Source: Aliivibrio sp. EL58 (GTDB lineage Bacteria > Pseudomonadota > Gammaproteobacteria > Enterobacterales > Vibrionaceae). Taken from it: DNA of 64,000 nucleotides. The notes under the pieces are model-generated. The model had not been told where the DNA came from. It ran no database searches and saw nothing but the letters and a program-made list of their open reading frames with translations. Location: positions 223,140-287,139 of the forward strand of contig NZ_OMPC01000001.1 of the NCBI RefSeq assembly GCF_900312675.1. The letters run 5' to 3'. A program made the position numbers and the translations under genes. Within the stretch, counting starts at the first letter, position 1. The number at the start of each line of letters is the position of its first letter. This document shows positions 1 to 7,748 of this stretch, one piece after another.

Positions 1-982
1 ATGGAAGGCTACTACTTCCCATCATAACCATGGCTTCTACACGAGCAATGGCATCTCGTGGAGTATTGGCATGAAGCGTTGACATTGAACCATCATGGCC
101 CGTATTCATTGCTTGAAGCATTTGAAAGGCTTCGCTACCACGGCACTCACCAACAATAATGCGATCGGGGCGCATACGTAAGGCATTAATAACCAAATCT
201 TTCTGAGTCACTGCTCCTGTTCCTTCAATGCCCGCATTTCGAGTTTCTAAACGAACAACATGAGGCTGAAGCATTTTAAGCTCAGCAGCATCTTCAATCG
301 TAATGATGCGTTCTTTTTCTGAAATATATTGAGACAAGGCATTTAGCATGGTTGTTTTACCTGAGCCTGTACCGCCTGAAATTAGAATATTAAGACGACA
401 ACGAGAAGCAATCATTAAAATCTGAGCCATTTCAGGGCTCATAGCACCAAATTCCGTCAGTTTATCTAAACCAATGCTGCCTTTTTTAAATTTACGAATC
501 GACATTGATGTTCCATCGATTGCAATAGGTGGAATCACAATATTGACACGACTTCCATCTTGTAAACGAGCATCACAAGTTGGAGAAGAATCATCGACTC
601 GACGACCCACTTGTGAAGCAATACGCTTAGCAATATGAATAAGCTGTTCTTCATCAATAAAGCTCACTGGAGCAACTTCGACCAAACCATTTCTTTCGAT
701 AAAGATATTATCGTGGCCATTAATCATTATGTCGCTGATACTTTCATCATCCATTAGAACTTGTAATGGGCCTAATCCTTGCAGCTCATTAACCAGATTA
801 GATACAAATTCAGAACGAACAACAGAGCTTACATGTCTCTCTTGACGAGCAAGCAACATATCTATGGCACTGCTTAACTGCTGACTTAATTGTTCTTTAG
901 AGAGCGAATTTACAGCATCAGCTTCCAACGCTTCAAAGATCTGTTTTCTAATTTCAATATAAATTAATTTATTTTGATTCAT
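1..982 (-). CDS. tadA: Tad pilus assembly ATPase TadA/CpaF (partial, C-terminus off the left edge)
   Basis: Hexameric secretion ATPase of the GspE/VirB11 superfamily that powers Flp pilus assembly at the inner membrane. I translated the strand directly: it starts MNQNKLIYIEIRKQ at 982 and stays open to base 1. It contains the Walker A motif GGTGSGKTT, the Walker-B-like region IITIEDAAELKM, the RMRPDRIIVGE segment and the HANTPRDAIARVE motif typical of CpaF. About 327 residues are visible, so only the C-terminal part is missing. It begins one base after the tadZ stop, with its ribosome binding site inside the tadZ end, which implies translational coupling. The rest of the operon (tadB, tadC and so on) should lie to the left. 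Confidence 0.95.
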   Translation of the reverse strand, partial: MNQNKLIYIEIRKQIFEALEADAVNSLSKEQLSQQLSSAIDMLLARQERHVSSVVRSEFVSNLVNELQGLGPLQVLMDDESISDIMINGHDNIFIERNGLVEVAPVSFIDEEQLIHIAKRIASQVGRRVDDSSPTCDARLQDGSRVNIVIPPIAIDGTSMSIRKFKKGSIGLDKLTEFGAMSPEMAQILMIASRCRLNILISGGTGSGKTTMLNALSQYISEKERIITIEDAAELKMLQPHVVRLETRNAGIEGTGAVTQKDLVINALRMRPDRIIVGECRGSEAFQMLQAMNTGHDGSMSTLHANTPRDAIARVEAMVMMGSSSLP

Positions 983-983
983 G

Positions 984-2213
984 CTAGATTCTCTTCGTTA
1001 AACGTTGAAATAGACTTAATTTCTTAGGTGTTTCACCAAGTAACAATGAGGTTAAATGGCTAAGGCTTCGGCTTATAGGAAGACTTTTTGAATGGACACT
1101 TTCACCACGTAAAAGAATGGAACCTAGCTTTGGTTCAAATGGACAAAGCACATCGAGTTTTGTATCGATGTATTTTTCAATTCCATCCAAATCAACCGTT
1201 GAGTACTTTTCAGGTTTTATTTGATTTACAACCACAATGACACGTACTGTCAGTTTTTTTTCATTAACTGCATTTAATACCAATGATGCTTCTCTCAAGC
1301 TAGAAACTGACTGTTCTATTACTAAAACTAAAACATCAAGCTGTTTTTCCATATCTTGTGCTAGAAAGTCGAGTCTTTCACTCGCAAAACCAGATAAATC
1401 TTCAATAATGAAGTTGGTATCTTGAGCTAATTGATTGGTAAGCACCTCAACGTAGCCTTCCATATCACTCGTTGATAAATGTTCAGACTCTATCGCTAAC
1501 AAAGAGAGCTTATCGTTGATTTTAGTCGCCATACTGGTTGCAAAATCAACATCCAGATTCGAACTTAACATTCCAGGTGAAAGTAGACGTCTTTTAAATT
1601 GCTTAATTCCCATCATAATATCTAAATTGCCAGCACTAAAATTATGATCAACAACCAAACAAGAGCTACTGCGTTTTTCAGACAGTTCTTTACTTAATTG
1701 AGCGGCAATAAATGAAGTTCCAACTCCCCCTTTTGTCCCCCAAATCGCAACTCTCTTAGCTTGACGGCTCTTTTTAAGTTTACTATTTCTCGAAATATCT
1801 TCATTAACACCGCGAATAAAATCAATTAATTCCAATTTATTGATAGGCCAGAATAAATAGTAATAGCCCATTGTTCTCAACGTTCGGATCGTTGATATTG
1901 AGTTCTCAGAACCAATGACAATAACAGAAGCACTCGTCGGTAGTAGATGGCTTATCAGTTCTATTTCATAGGTTACGTCAAAAGCCTCATTCAGTTCGAT
2001 CATAATAATATGATCACTAAAATCACGAGCATTATTACGGATTTCATCATCACTGTATTTAAAGACTACAGGAGCGGTAACGCCCTCAAAACGGAAAACT
2101 TCTTTCATTAATTCTTTGTATTCTTCTGTTTGATAAAATAAAACTAATGATATTGTTTTTTCTTCTTTAACAGGCAGACTGATTGATTTTGTAAGGTCAA
2201 ACATATTACTCAC
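984..2213 (-). CDS. tadZ: Tad pilus localisation ATPase TadZ/CpaE
   Basis: A MinD/ParA-type protein that places the Tad machine, often at the pole. The first ~150 residues form an atypical receiver-like domain. Around residues 155-165 there is a deviant Walker A motif (GTKGGVGTS), followed by the ParA-like VVDHNFSAGNLD and FIIEDLSG segments. At 409 aa it has the usual CpaE/TadZ length. The start at 2213 lies inside the rcpB end (8-bp overlap) and the stop is one base from tadA, so translation is probably coupled. Seen: motifs and order. Known: TadZ recruits the other Tad components. Inference: a working component of the pilus encoded here. Confidence 0.9.
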   Translation of the reverse strand: MSNMFDLTKSISLPVKEEKTISLVLFYQTEEYKELMKEVFRFEGVTAPVVFKYSDDEIRNNARDFSDHIIMIELNEAFDVTYEIELISHLLPTSASVIVIGSENSISTIRTLRTMGYYYLFWPINKLELIDFIRGVNEDISRNSKLKKSRQAKRVAIWGTKGGVGTSFIAAQLSKELSEKRSSSCLVVDHNFSAGNLDIMMGIKQFKRRLLSPGMLSSNLDVDFATSMATKINDKLSLLAIESEHLSTSDMEGYVEVLTNQLAQDTNFIIEDLSGFASERLDFLAQDMEKQLDVLVLVIEQSVSSLREASLVLNAVNEKKLTVRVIVVVNQIKPEKYSTVDLDGIEKYIDTKLDVLCPFEPKLGSILLRGESVHSKSLPISRSLSHLTSLLLGETPKKLSLFQRLTKRI

Positions 2214-2715
2214 CAGCCTTTGGAACTAAATTAGTGGTATCTAGCAGCATTTTTTGTGGGTTAACCATTGAAGACCAACGTGCATTTTCAGTAAAACAAC
2301 CATCGGCCTTGGTTCCGATGTTGTAATGTGTTGCATATTCGCAATGTGAAACAACCACTTTAGGTGTAATGAGTGACACCTTCATATCAAAGTGGGAGGT
2401 TGCTTTCTTGCCTTGATGAATCACAATGACTTTTTTATCTATGCCGCTCGAAATCAGCTTTTTATTAAGTTCATTTGCCCATTTTTTACCTTTATTATTA
2501 AACCATTGAATATCTACACCATGATTTTTCATTTCACTTTCATGTATATCAATAAATGCCGATAGTTTTACTTCTGCTTTCTTGGATTTCACCAATTGAA
2601 TAGAGAAAGTCACAGGAAATACATCGATATCAGTACCATGACGCTCACTCACCTGATCGGCACAACCATACATAAATAAAATAGGTAAGAATATTAACGC
2701 CTTCCAATTGATCAT
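2206..2715 (-). CDS. rcpB: Tad pilus lipoprotein RcpB (CpaD-like)
   Basis: A small 169-aa protein with a lipoprotein signal: a hydrophobic stretch from residue 5 ends in the lipobox-like FMYGC, so Cys18 would be lipidated. The rest is hydrophilic, with two later cysteines (in HCEYATH and DGCFTEN) that could form a disulphide. The call rests on its position between the secretin rcpA and tadZ, which matches the order rcpA-rcpB-tadZ-tadA of Pasteurellaceae and Vibrio tad loci, and on its lipoprotein nature. It overlaps rcpA by 4 bp and tadZ by 8 bp. RcpB/CpaD proteins help the secretin gate at the outer membrane. Sequence alone is weak evidence, as the family is divergent. Confidence 0.75.
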   Translation of the reverse strand: MINWKALIFLPILFMYGCADQVSERHGTDIDVFPVTFSIQLVKSKKAEVKLSAFIDIHESEMKNHGVDIQWFNNKGKKWANELNKKLISSGIDKKVIVIHQGKKATSHFDMKVSLITPKVVVSHCEYATHYNIGTKADGCFTENARWSSMVNPQKMLLDTTNLVPKAGE

Positions 2716-4040
2716 TTTTCAAATCCTCCAGTTGCTAATAACTCAGTAGCCCATTTATCACTTGCTTTAGAATAAGAACTTTCTAAACCAAAAAATCGAC
2801 TTAATGTGGTTGTTTTTCTCATCATTGGTAGTTGTACTTGAGATGGATGAATTGGTTGAACTAAGTTGACAGTAGCCACAATGATCAACTCTGTTTTATT
2901 TCTCTGTGTCGTCGAATTACGGAATAGAGCGCCAAGGATAGGAATATCACCAATTAAAGGAATTTTTTGTAGATCTTCTTTATCTTCAGAGTTCAACAAC
3001 CCACCTAAAACAAAGCTCTGGCCATCACCGAGTTCTACTGTCGTACGTGCTCGACGAGTTTTTAATGCGGGTAAATTATAATTATCATTTGCATATTGAG
3101 TATCTAAAGAACTGACTTCAGGAACTAATGACAACGTAATCTTGTCATCTTTTTTTACCTTTGCCATTAACTCCAATCGAACACCAAATTCTTTGTAACT
3201 GACACTTGGAGTATTATCAATCGTAGTAACAACAGGTAATTCACCACCGACTAAAAAGCTCGCGCTTTCACCAGAAATAACAGATAAATTGGGTTCAGCT
3301 AATATTTGTCCCACAGAGTCATTACCAATAGCCGTAATTACTGACATTATGTCGGACGAACTAAAATTAGTTAATGGCTGTACAAATACACCAGCACCAC
3401 TTCCCGCCGTACCATATTGTATTCCGACCTGTTCTAAGAATGATTGTGAAACTTCAGCAATTGAAATTTTAACGTTAACTTGCTTGGTTGTTGTGACTTC
3501 AATATTATTTAAGATCCCATCGTAATCATGACGTTCCATAAATTGCATTTCATAATCATCATTTTCCATGTGGTGCTCAAACGTAAAATCTGTACTGTCT
3601 TTTTTTAACAACTGACCTACAACATCGTTAATATCATCTTTTTCTTGCTCTGTCGGTGCAGTACCGCTTAATACCACTTGCTCGCCAACATTTAAAATAT
3701 CAACATCGCTGTCTGGATACTTAACCGAGATATACTGTTGAATAATACCTAAACTTTTATTAACAATAATTTTTTTACTTACTAATGTATTGCCATTCTC
3801 TCCAAAAATTAATGCCGTACTATTACCAATAGTTCTTCCATAAATAACCACCTTTCTTTTATCAATCACTTGATAATCTGCAATTTTCGGATCAGATAAG
3901 AAAACAGAGGAAATATCTTGTTGTACCGTGATCGTTTCTGCATCGCCTTCTGATAGATTCAATACACCAGCAGCAAAGCTCGTAAAGGACAAGCTAAATA
4001 GAGCTATCACCGCGATTATTTTATAGCATTTAATCCACAT
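2712..4040 (-). CDS. rcpA: Tad pilus outer-membrane secretin RcpA/CpaC
   Basis: The secretin that forms the outer-membrane channel for the Flp pilus. Residues 1-23 are a signal peptide (AVIALFSLSFTSFAAG). An N-terminal pilus/secretin domain follows, with VFLSDPKIADYQVIDKR and GRTIGNSTALIFGENG characteristic of CpaC. A BON-like segment (LSGTAPTEQEKDDIN) comes next, and the C-terminal half is the secretin core with ILAEPNLSVISGESASFLVGGE and FVLGGLLNSEDKEDLQKIPL. The length of 442 aa is normal. It lies 10 bp after rcpC and overlaps rcpB by 4 bp, within a tight operon. Confidence 0.93.
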   Translation of the reverse strand: MWIKCYKIIAVIALFSLSFTSFAAGVLNLSEGDAETITVQQDISSVFLSDPKIADYQVIDKRKVVIYGRTIGNSTALIFGENGNTLVSKKIIVNKSLGIIQQYISVKYPDSDVDILNVGEQVVLSGTAPTEQEKDDINDVVGQLLKKDSTDFTFEHHMENDDYEMQFMERHDYDGILNNIEVTTTKQVNVKISIAEVSQSFLEQVGIQYGTAGSGAGVFVQPLTNFSSSDIMSVITAIGNDSVGQILAEPNLSVISGESASFLVGGELPVVTTIDNTPSVSYKEFGVRLELMAKVKKDDKITLSLVPEVSSLDTQYANDNYNLPALKTRRARTTVELGDGQSFVLGGLLNSEDKEDLQKIPLIGDIPILGALFRNSTTQRNKTELIIVATVNLVQPIHPSQVQLPMMRKTTTLSRFFGLESSYSKASDKWATELLATGGFEK

Positions 4041-4050
4041 ATCATTTGTC

Positions 4051-4842
4051 CTATTTAATCGTCACATCATTTGCGCGATATTCAGTGATAGCATTGAAAT
4101 CGGAGAGAATATCTCCAGCATCCGCATGTAACTCACTTGAGTCATAATCACCCACAGATTTATACACTTCTATATCGGCAATTTTCTCTGCCACTATCAT
4201 TTTGGCTGCTTGCTCTCGGGTTAATTCAAGGATTAAAGTCACCGTTTGAGTTTGGTCTGAATCTCGCGAGTTTTCTAAAACCGACTTTTTAACTTGTAGC
4301 ACCTTAACTCGATTAAAAATTGGAGTTATAGAGACCCCTTGTCTCAAGGAGTTTTTAGAGTTGTATTTACTTTGTTGAGGAGATGATAAGGCTAAAATAT
4401 CAACAAAAGAGCTAGCACTGATCACTCCACCAATAACAGAAGAAGGGTCTACAGAAATAGGAAAAGGAATTCGTTCAGGGGCAATAACATAGTTAATGTA
4501 ACCATCTTGATCTGGTGTAATTAAATCATTCATTGATATGTAAGTATCTTCAGCAAGAGTATTTCTGAAGATCACTCCAGGCTTGATATCAATTAATACA
4601 TTATCATCAAAGCCAAGTTCATTCGCTTTAGACTCAGAAACAAGATCTAATGCTAATGTGCGTTGAGCTATTTCCTCACCTGAAACTACATCTTTTTTCA
4701 GTCGCCAAAGCTTAATCTTTACCACTTTATTAGGTATGATCTCTTTAAGAGGAGTGGGAGATAGGGATAAGCTATTTACTAAACCGTATAGGCCAAAAAA
4801 TATAGTTACAACAGCTAGTAAAATTATTAATTTAGTTTTCAT
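4051..4842 (-). CDS. rcpC: Flp pilus assembly protein RcpC/CpaB
   Basis: A 263-aa inner-membrane-anchored periplasmic protein of the CpaB/RcpC family. Residues 5-25 form a signal anchor. A SAF-like domain follows (KKDVVSGEEIAQRTLALDLV), then the RcpC domain with ISVDPSSVIGGVISASSFVDILAL and the VTLILELTREQAAKMIVAEKIADI segment that is diagnostic of the family. It sits 8 bp after tadV and 10 bp before rcpA. CpaB proteins associate with the secretin and are thought to connect it to periplasmic or peptidoglycan components. Confidence 0.9.
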   Translation of the reverse strand: MKTKLIILLAVVTIFFGLYGLVNSLSLSPTPLKEIIPNKVVKIKLWRLKKDVVSGEEIAQRTLALDLVSESKANELGFDDNVLIDIKPGVIFRNTLAEDTYISMNDLITPDQDGYINYVIAPERIPFPISVDPSSVIGGVISASSFVDILALSSPQQSKYNSKNSLRQGVSITPIFNRVKVLQVKKSVLENSRDSDQTQTVTLILELTREQAAKMIVAEKIADIEVYKSVGDYDSSELHADAGDILSDFNAITEYRANDVTIK

Positions 4843-4850
4843 TATTCACC

Positions 4851-5285
4851 TCAAATTGATGCTGCAATACCAAATAGGTAGCCAACACAAATAGGGACCC
4901 CGTAAGGTACGCCGTTTAGATTCTCATTACTTCGATATTTCCCCCAAAGCAATTGGCTAAAGGCAATAACACCACCAAGCAATAAAATAATAGTAATCAC
5001 TAACAATTGGTACTTTGGGTTGACTGCGATAGAGAACGCAGAAGCAAGCTTAATATCACCCGCTGCTATAATATTCATTAAGAATAGAATAAAGCCAACA
5101 ATAAATATAACAATCGAATATGGAACTGCATCGTAGTTATTAATAATAATACAAACAACACAGCACAATACTAAAACCATCATACATATGCGATTTGAAA
5201 TAACTCGAACCGAGATATCTTTATAACAAATAAAACAAGAAATGGTGACTAATAAAAGCCACCATTTAAATAAAAAATCACTCAT
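4851..5285 (-). CDS. tadV: Prepilin peptidase TadV/CpaA
   Basis: A short (144 aa) polytopic membrane aspartic protease of the type IV prepilin peptidase family that cleaves the Flp leader. The two catalytic aspartates are visible: YKDISVRVISNR in the first cytoplasmic loop and AAGDIKLASAFS in the second (GxGD-like). About five hydrophobic segments surround them. It lacks the methylase domain of PilD, as usual for TadV. It lies between flp (12 bp upstream) and rcpC (8 bp downstream). Confidence 0.92.
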   Translation of the reverse strand: MSDFLFKWWLLLVTISCFICYKDISVRVISNRICMMVLVLCCVVCIIINNYDAVPYSIVIFIVGFILFLMNIIAAGDIKLASAFSIAVNPKYQLLVITIILLLGGVIAFSQLLWGKYRSNENLNGVPYGVPICVGYLFGIAASI

Positions 5286-5297
5286 GATTAATAATTA

Positions 5298-5507
5298 TTA
5301 GCTGCTTACATTTGCAGTTGAGATATTATCTGAAACAGTTGTCATTGCTCCAACTAGCGCATCTTTTAAAGTACCGTTAAACATTAGTAAAACGATAGCT
5401 GAGATTGATACACCGATAATAGCGTATTCAATAGCAGTAACACCACGTTGATCATTTTTAAAATTTTCGAATGCGATTTGAGACTTAACTACAAGCTTAG
5501 TTAGCAT
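5298..5507 (-). CDS. flp: Flp-type major pilin
   Basis: A 69-aa type IVb (Flp) prepilin. It has a short basic leader, then QRGVTAIEYAIIGVSISAI: the processing site is G/V, with Glu at mature position 5 and the aromatic Tyr next to it, followed by a ~20-residue hydrophobic helix. The mature pilin is about 47 aa, normal for Flp. It is the first gene of the tad operon, preceded by an AAGG ribosome binding site close to the ATG and by 388 bp of non-coding DNA that carries a strong inverted repeat (5652-5686). Only one flp gene is present. Confidence 0.95.
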   Translation of the reverse strand: MLTKLVVKSQIAFENFKNDQRGVTAIEYAIIGVSISAIVLLMFNGTLKDALVGAMTTVSDNISTANVSS

Positions 5508-5895
5508 GTTATAACCTTATATTAATTTTTATAGACAAAGAATAATCGATTTTATTGCTATTCTCTGATGTTTATATTTAATGAGATACCTATTTATTTA
5601 GACATATCAAGAAACTGGAAAAATAATAATAACCTGCCACAAACATGAATAAGGCATTTTGATTTTCAAATAAAAACAAAATGCCTACAACAAGATAAGA
5701 ATAACAAAAACAACAAGTTACATCGAGCACTCTTGCGTTCTCAAATGTGAGTCAAGTATCATTTAACTGTACTTTATTTAGTTTTATAGAGAAAAGATAA
5801 TAATTATTAATGAGGCATCTATTAATAAGGAGGATGGAAATACGAAATAATTGCGGATTTTGATTTGATTACTAATGGAGATAAGACCTGTATCG
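5508..5895. other. 388-bp intergenic region upstream of flp
   Basis: A non-coding AT-rich stretch between the flp start and the HPt gene stop. It must hold the flp/tad promoter, although I cannot assign a clear -35/-10 pair or a sigma-54 box. Its outstanding element is the inverted repeat at 5652-5686. A plus-strand AAGGAGG (5829-5835) looks like a ribosome binding site but no start codon sits at a usable distance beyond it. Confidence 0.6.
5652..5690. promoter_or_regulatory. Operator-like inverted repeat upstream of flp-tad
   Basis: Perfect 10-bp arms AGGCATTTTG (5652-5661) and CAAAATGCCT (5677-5686) are separated by 15 bp and followed by ACAA. No T-run follows on either strand, so a terminator is unlikely. 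The same architecture, GCATTT-N19-AAATGC followed by CTACAA, recurs at 7578-7614 with identical spacing upstream of the xre gene. The site is ~145-180 bp before the flp ATG. Inference: a binding site for the adjacent XRE regulator or another factor that coordinates the two operons. Confidence 0.6.
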
Positions 5896-6225
5896 TTACT
5901 TAATAAAATCTTTGTTATTTACAATTTTCACAAACTCCTTTTCTAGCATTACTTTAAGATAATTAACTTCGATAACTTGATAATAACGTTCTAATTTTTT
6001 ACATATTTCATGCAATCGATTCAAACCGCCATAGCTGGATATACCTTTAATCGCATGAATAGTTTCTTTTAGGTTACCTCTATCTACACCTTTGATCTCA
6101 TACTCAAGTTGTTCTTTAAGCATCAATTTAAAGAACTGTGCATCCTCTGTACCATTGATGGTACTAGTTCCTCTCTCAAAATCTTCAGCATTAAATTCTT
6201 GAACACGACTACACATAGTGTTCAC
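5896..6225 (-). CDS. Stand-alone HPt (histidine phosphotransfer) domain protein
   Basis: A 109-aa protein that is essentially one Hpt four-helix domain. The phospho-acceptor motif is ETIHAIKGISSYGG, matching the HxxKG consensus, with the histidine near residue 58. It would relay phosphate between a kinase receiver and a downstream response regulator. The start at 6225 overlaps the preceding receiver gene by 17 bp, so the two are translationally linked. No histidine kinase is encoded next to it. The upstream genes are a receiver and an XRE regulator, and the downstream operon is flp-tad. The partner kinase is unknown from this window. Confidence 0.8.
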   Translation of the reverse strand: MNTMCSRVQEFNAEDFERGTSTINGTEDAQFFKLMLKEQLEYEIKGVDRGNLKETIHAIKGISSYGGLNRLHEICKKLERYYQVIEVNYLKVMLEKEFVKIVNNKDFIK

Positions 6226-6637
6226 CCCGTGAATGAATCATATTCTGTAAGAGGAAGTTCTCAATAGACATAATTATATCTTCGGCAAGGATGGGTTTTT
6301 TAAAAGCACTAAGAATATTTACTCCCCCAGACTCTGCCTGCTCCATCGTTTGTTCTATAACTTTTGTTGTTAGTGATGAGACGATAACCATGGGTATTTT
6401 ATAATTATTACTAGATAGAATGTTTATTAATTCTACCCCATCACCATTAGGCATCATAATGTCTGAAATTATACCGTGAATTTTAATATTTTTACTAAAA
6501 ATACTTTGTACATCATTGCTATTATTTGCTTCTATTATATTAACTTGATCGTCGAAGTGTTTGTTTATAATGTAAGAGATTACCTTTCTTGAAAATTTAA
6601 TATCATCAACTAATACTATATTTATTTTATTTTTCAT
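6209..6637 (-). CDS. Stand-alone CheY-like response regulator
   Basis: A 142-aa single receiver domain without an output domain. All key residues are present: the acidic pair in VLVDDIKFSRK, phospho-acceptor Asp in IISDIMMPNGDG, the Ser/Thr switch in VIVSSLT and Lys in SAFKKPI. It overlaps the xre gene by 11 bp upstream and the HPt gene by 17 bp downstream. With the HPt protein it could act as an intermediate in a phosphorelay, or as a CheY-like effector. Its location beside the tad operon suggests control of pilus production or activity, which is inference. Confidence 0.85.
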   Translation of the reverse strand: MKNKINIVLVDDIKFSRKVISYIINKHFDDQVNIIEANNSNDVQSIFSKNIKIHGIISDIMMPNGDGVELINILSSNNYKIPMVIVSSLTTKVIEQTMEQAESGGVNILSAFKKPILAEDIIMSIENFLLQNMIHSRGEHYV

Positions 6638-7517
6638 AATGCTTCCTTCTAAACGCAGTAATCAAATACATTGCCTCTCTAGAGACGCTAACATCAAGCT
6701 TAGAGAGTTCTGCCGTCTTTTGGTTTTCATTATTATAAAGCTCATTGTACTTAACTTTTGCTTTTAACTTTAAAAATAACTTATGGGTGCTTTTCTCTAT
6801 TGAAGATAAATATAATTTAACATCTAAATTTGGTATCTCCATATATTTATTCAATATATTTCCGATAGTAAACTCAAAAGAAGATAAGGTCGAGCTATGA
6901 AATGAAACAACGAATGAATTGATTCCTGAATATAAATCTATTTTTAAATCATCAATACTATTATTCATAATATCTGTAATAAAATCAGAATCACAATGGA
7001 TGATAATCGAATGCCCAATAAGTCTTCGTTTATATTTACAACACATGATTTCTGCATTGAAGGATTTAATCAACATTAAAGTGAATTCTTTCAAATCTGT
7101 AATTCTAAACGCTATCATTAGCCGTTGAAAATACAAATCGTATGCGATTATAAGTTCAATATCACTCATGAATAAATCAATATCAGTAATGTTCGCCCTA
7201 TTTAAGAAGTCAGAAGAAAAGGCTTCTATCGATTCCAGATAATGATCAGCGACAAAATATTCACCACTCTCTATGACAGGTAATTTTATGTCTAATTCGA
7301 TAAGCTCATCAATGGGATCAACCTCAAGCAGTTGATATACTTCAATTTGCTTTCGAAACGGAGGAATAGTAATCCCTCTTTCCCAACGACTAAAGGTAAC
7401 ATTATCTAATTTTTGCAGTTTAGGAGAACTATTACTTAATAAGTCGACCATGAATTCCTGTGTAATTCCGCTTCTTATTCTATATTTTTTTAAAATCTGC
7501 TCAAATAAACGCTTCAT
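6627..7517 (-). CDS. XRE-family transcriptional regulator with long C-terminal domain
   Basis: A helix-turn-helix regulator of ~296 aa. The N-terminal XRE/Cro HTH spans about residues 4-60 (ILKKYRIRSGITQEFMVDLL, then FSRWERGITIPP). The remaining ~230 residues are unrecognised, mixed alpha/beta in appearance and without membrane segments. I chose ATG 7517 (MKRLFEQ); a TTG at 7526 is an alternative. The gene starts an overlapping trio with the receiver and HPt genes. The inverted repeat 60-97 bp upstream matches one in front of flp, suggesting autoregulation and control of the tad operon. The large C-terminal domain may sense a ligand or contact the receiver. Confidence 0.75.
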   Translation of the reverse strand: MKRLFEQILKKYRIRSGITQEFMVDLLSNSSPKLQKLDNVTFSRWERGITIPPFRKQIEVYQLLEVDPIDELIELDIKLPVIESGEYFVADHYLESIEAFSSDFLNRANITDIDLFMSDIELIIAYDLYFQRLMIAFRITDLKEFTLMLIKSFNAEIMCCKYKRRLIGHSIIIHCDSDFITDIMNNSIDDLKIDLYSGINSFVVSFHSSTLSSFEFTIGNILNKYMEIPNLDVKLYLSSIEKSTHKLFLKLKAKVKYNELYNNENQKTAELSKLDVSVSREAMYLITAFRRKHYEK

Positions 7518-7575
7518 AAAAATCAACTAATTCTCTACCTTTGCGCAAGGTAATCCTTTCTTTTTTTTATTCACA

Positions 7576-7614
7576 TAGCATTTCAAATGACAAGTTAAAC
7601 AAAAATGCCTACAA
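7576..7614. promoter_or_regulatory. Second copy of the tad-type inverted repeat, upstream of the xre gene
   Basis: AGCATTT (7577-7583) and AAATGCCT (7603-7610) followed by ACAA. The run AAAATGCCTACAA (13 bases) is identical to the flp-upstream copy, and the two half-sites are spaced exactly as there (GCATTT to AAATGC spans 31 bp in both). The left arm is slightly degraded, lacking one G. It lies about 60-100 bp before the xre start, a position suited to transcriptional control. Confidence 0.6.
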
Positions 7615-7686
7615 GGAAAGCGAGTCTATAGATCTTTTGCTTACTTTTACGTCACATTTTTAAGATTAGCCAAGAACGCATTTTAT

Positions 7687-7734
7687 AAAAAAAGGCTGTG
7701 AGAATGAGTAATAAATACTAATTATCCAGCCTTT
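7687..7734 (-). terminator. Rho-independent terminator of the YnjB-like gene
   Basis: Read on the minus strand, AAAGGCTG and CAGCCTTT form an 8-bp stem around a long (28-nt) loop and run directly into a T7 tract. It follows the stop codon at 7749 by 14 bp. The loop is longer than usual, so efficiency is uncertain. Confidence 0.6.
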
Positions 7735-7748
7735 ATCGTACTTATAAT

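Noticed and set aside
2866..3525. Plus-strand open frames antisense to rcpA.
   Set aside because: They mirror a well-supported secretin gene, lack ribosome binding sites and show no protein-like composition.
5829..5870. Strong ribosome-binding-like AAGGAGG on the plus strand in the flp upstream gap.
   Set aside because: The ATG directly abuts it and opens only nine codons; no start codon lies at a usable distance, so no gene is supported.
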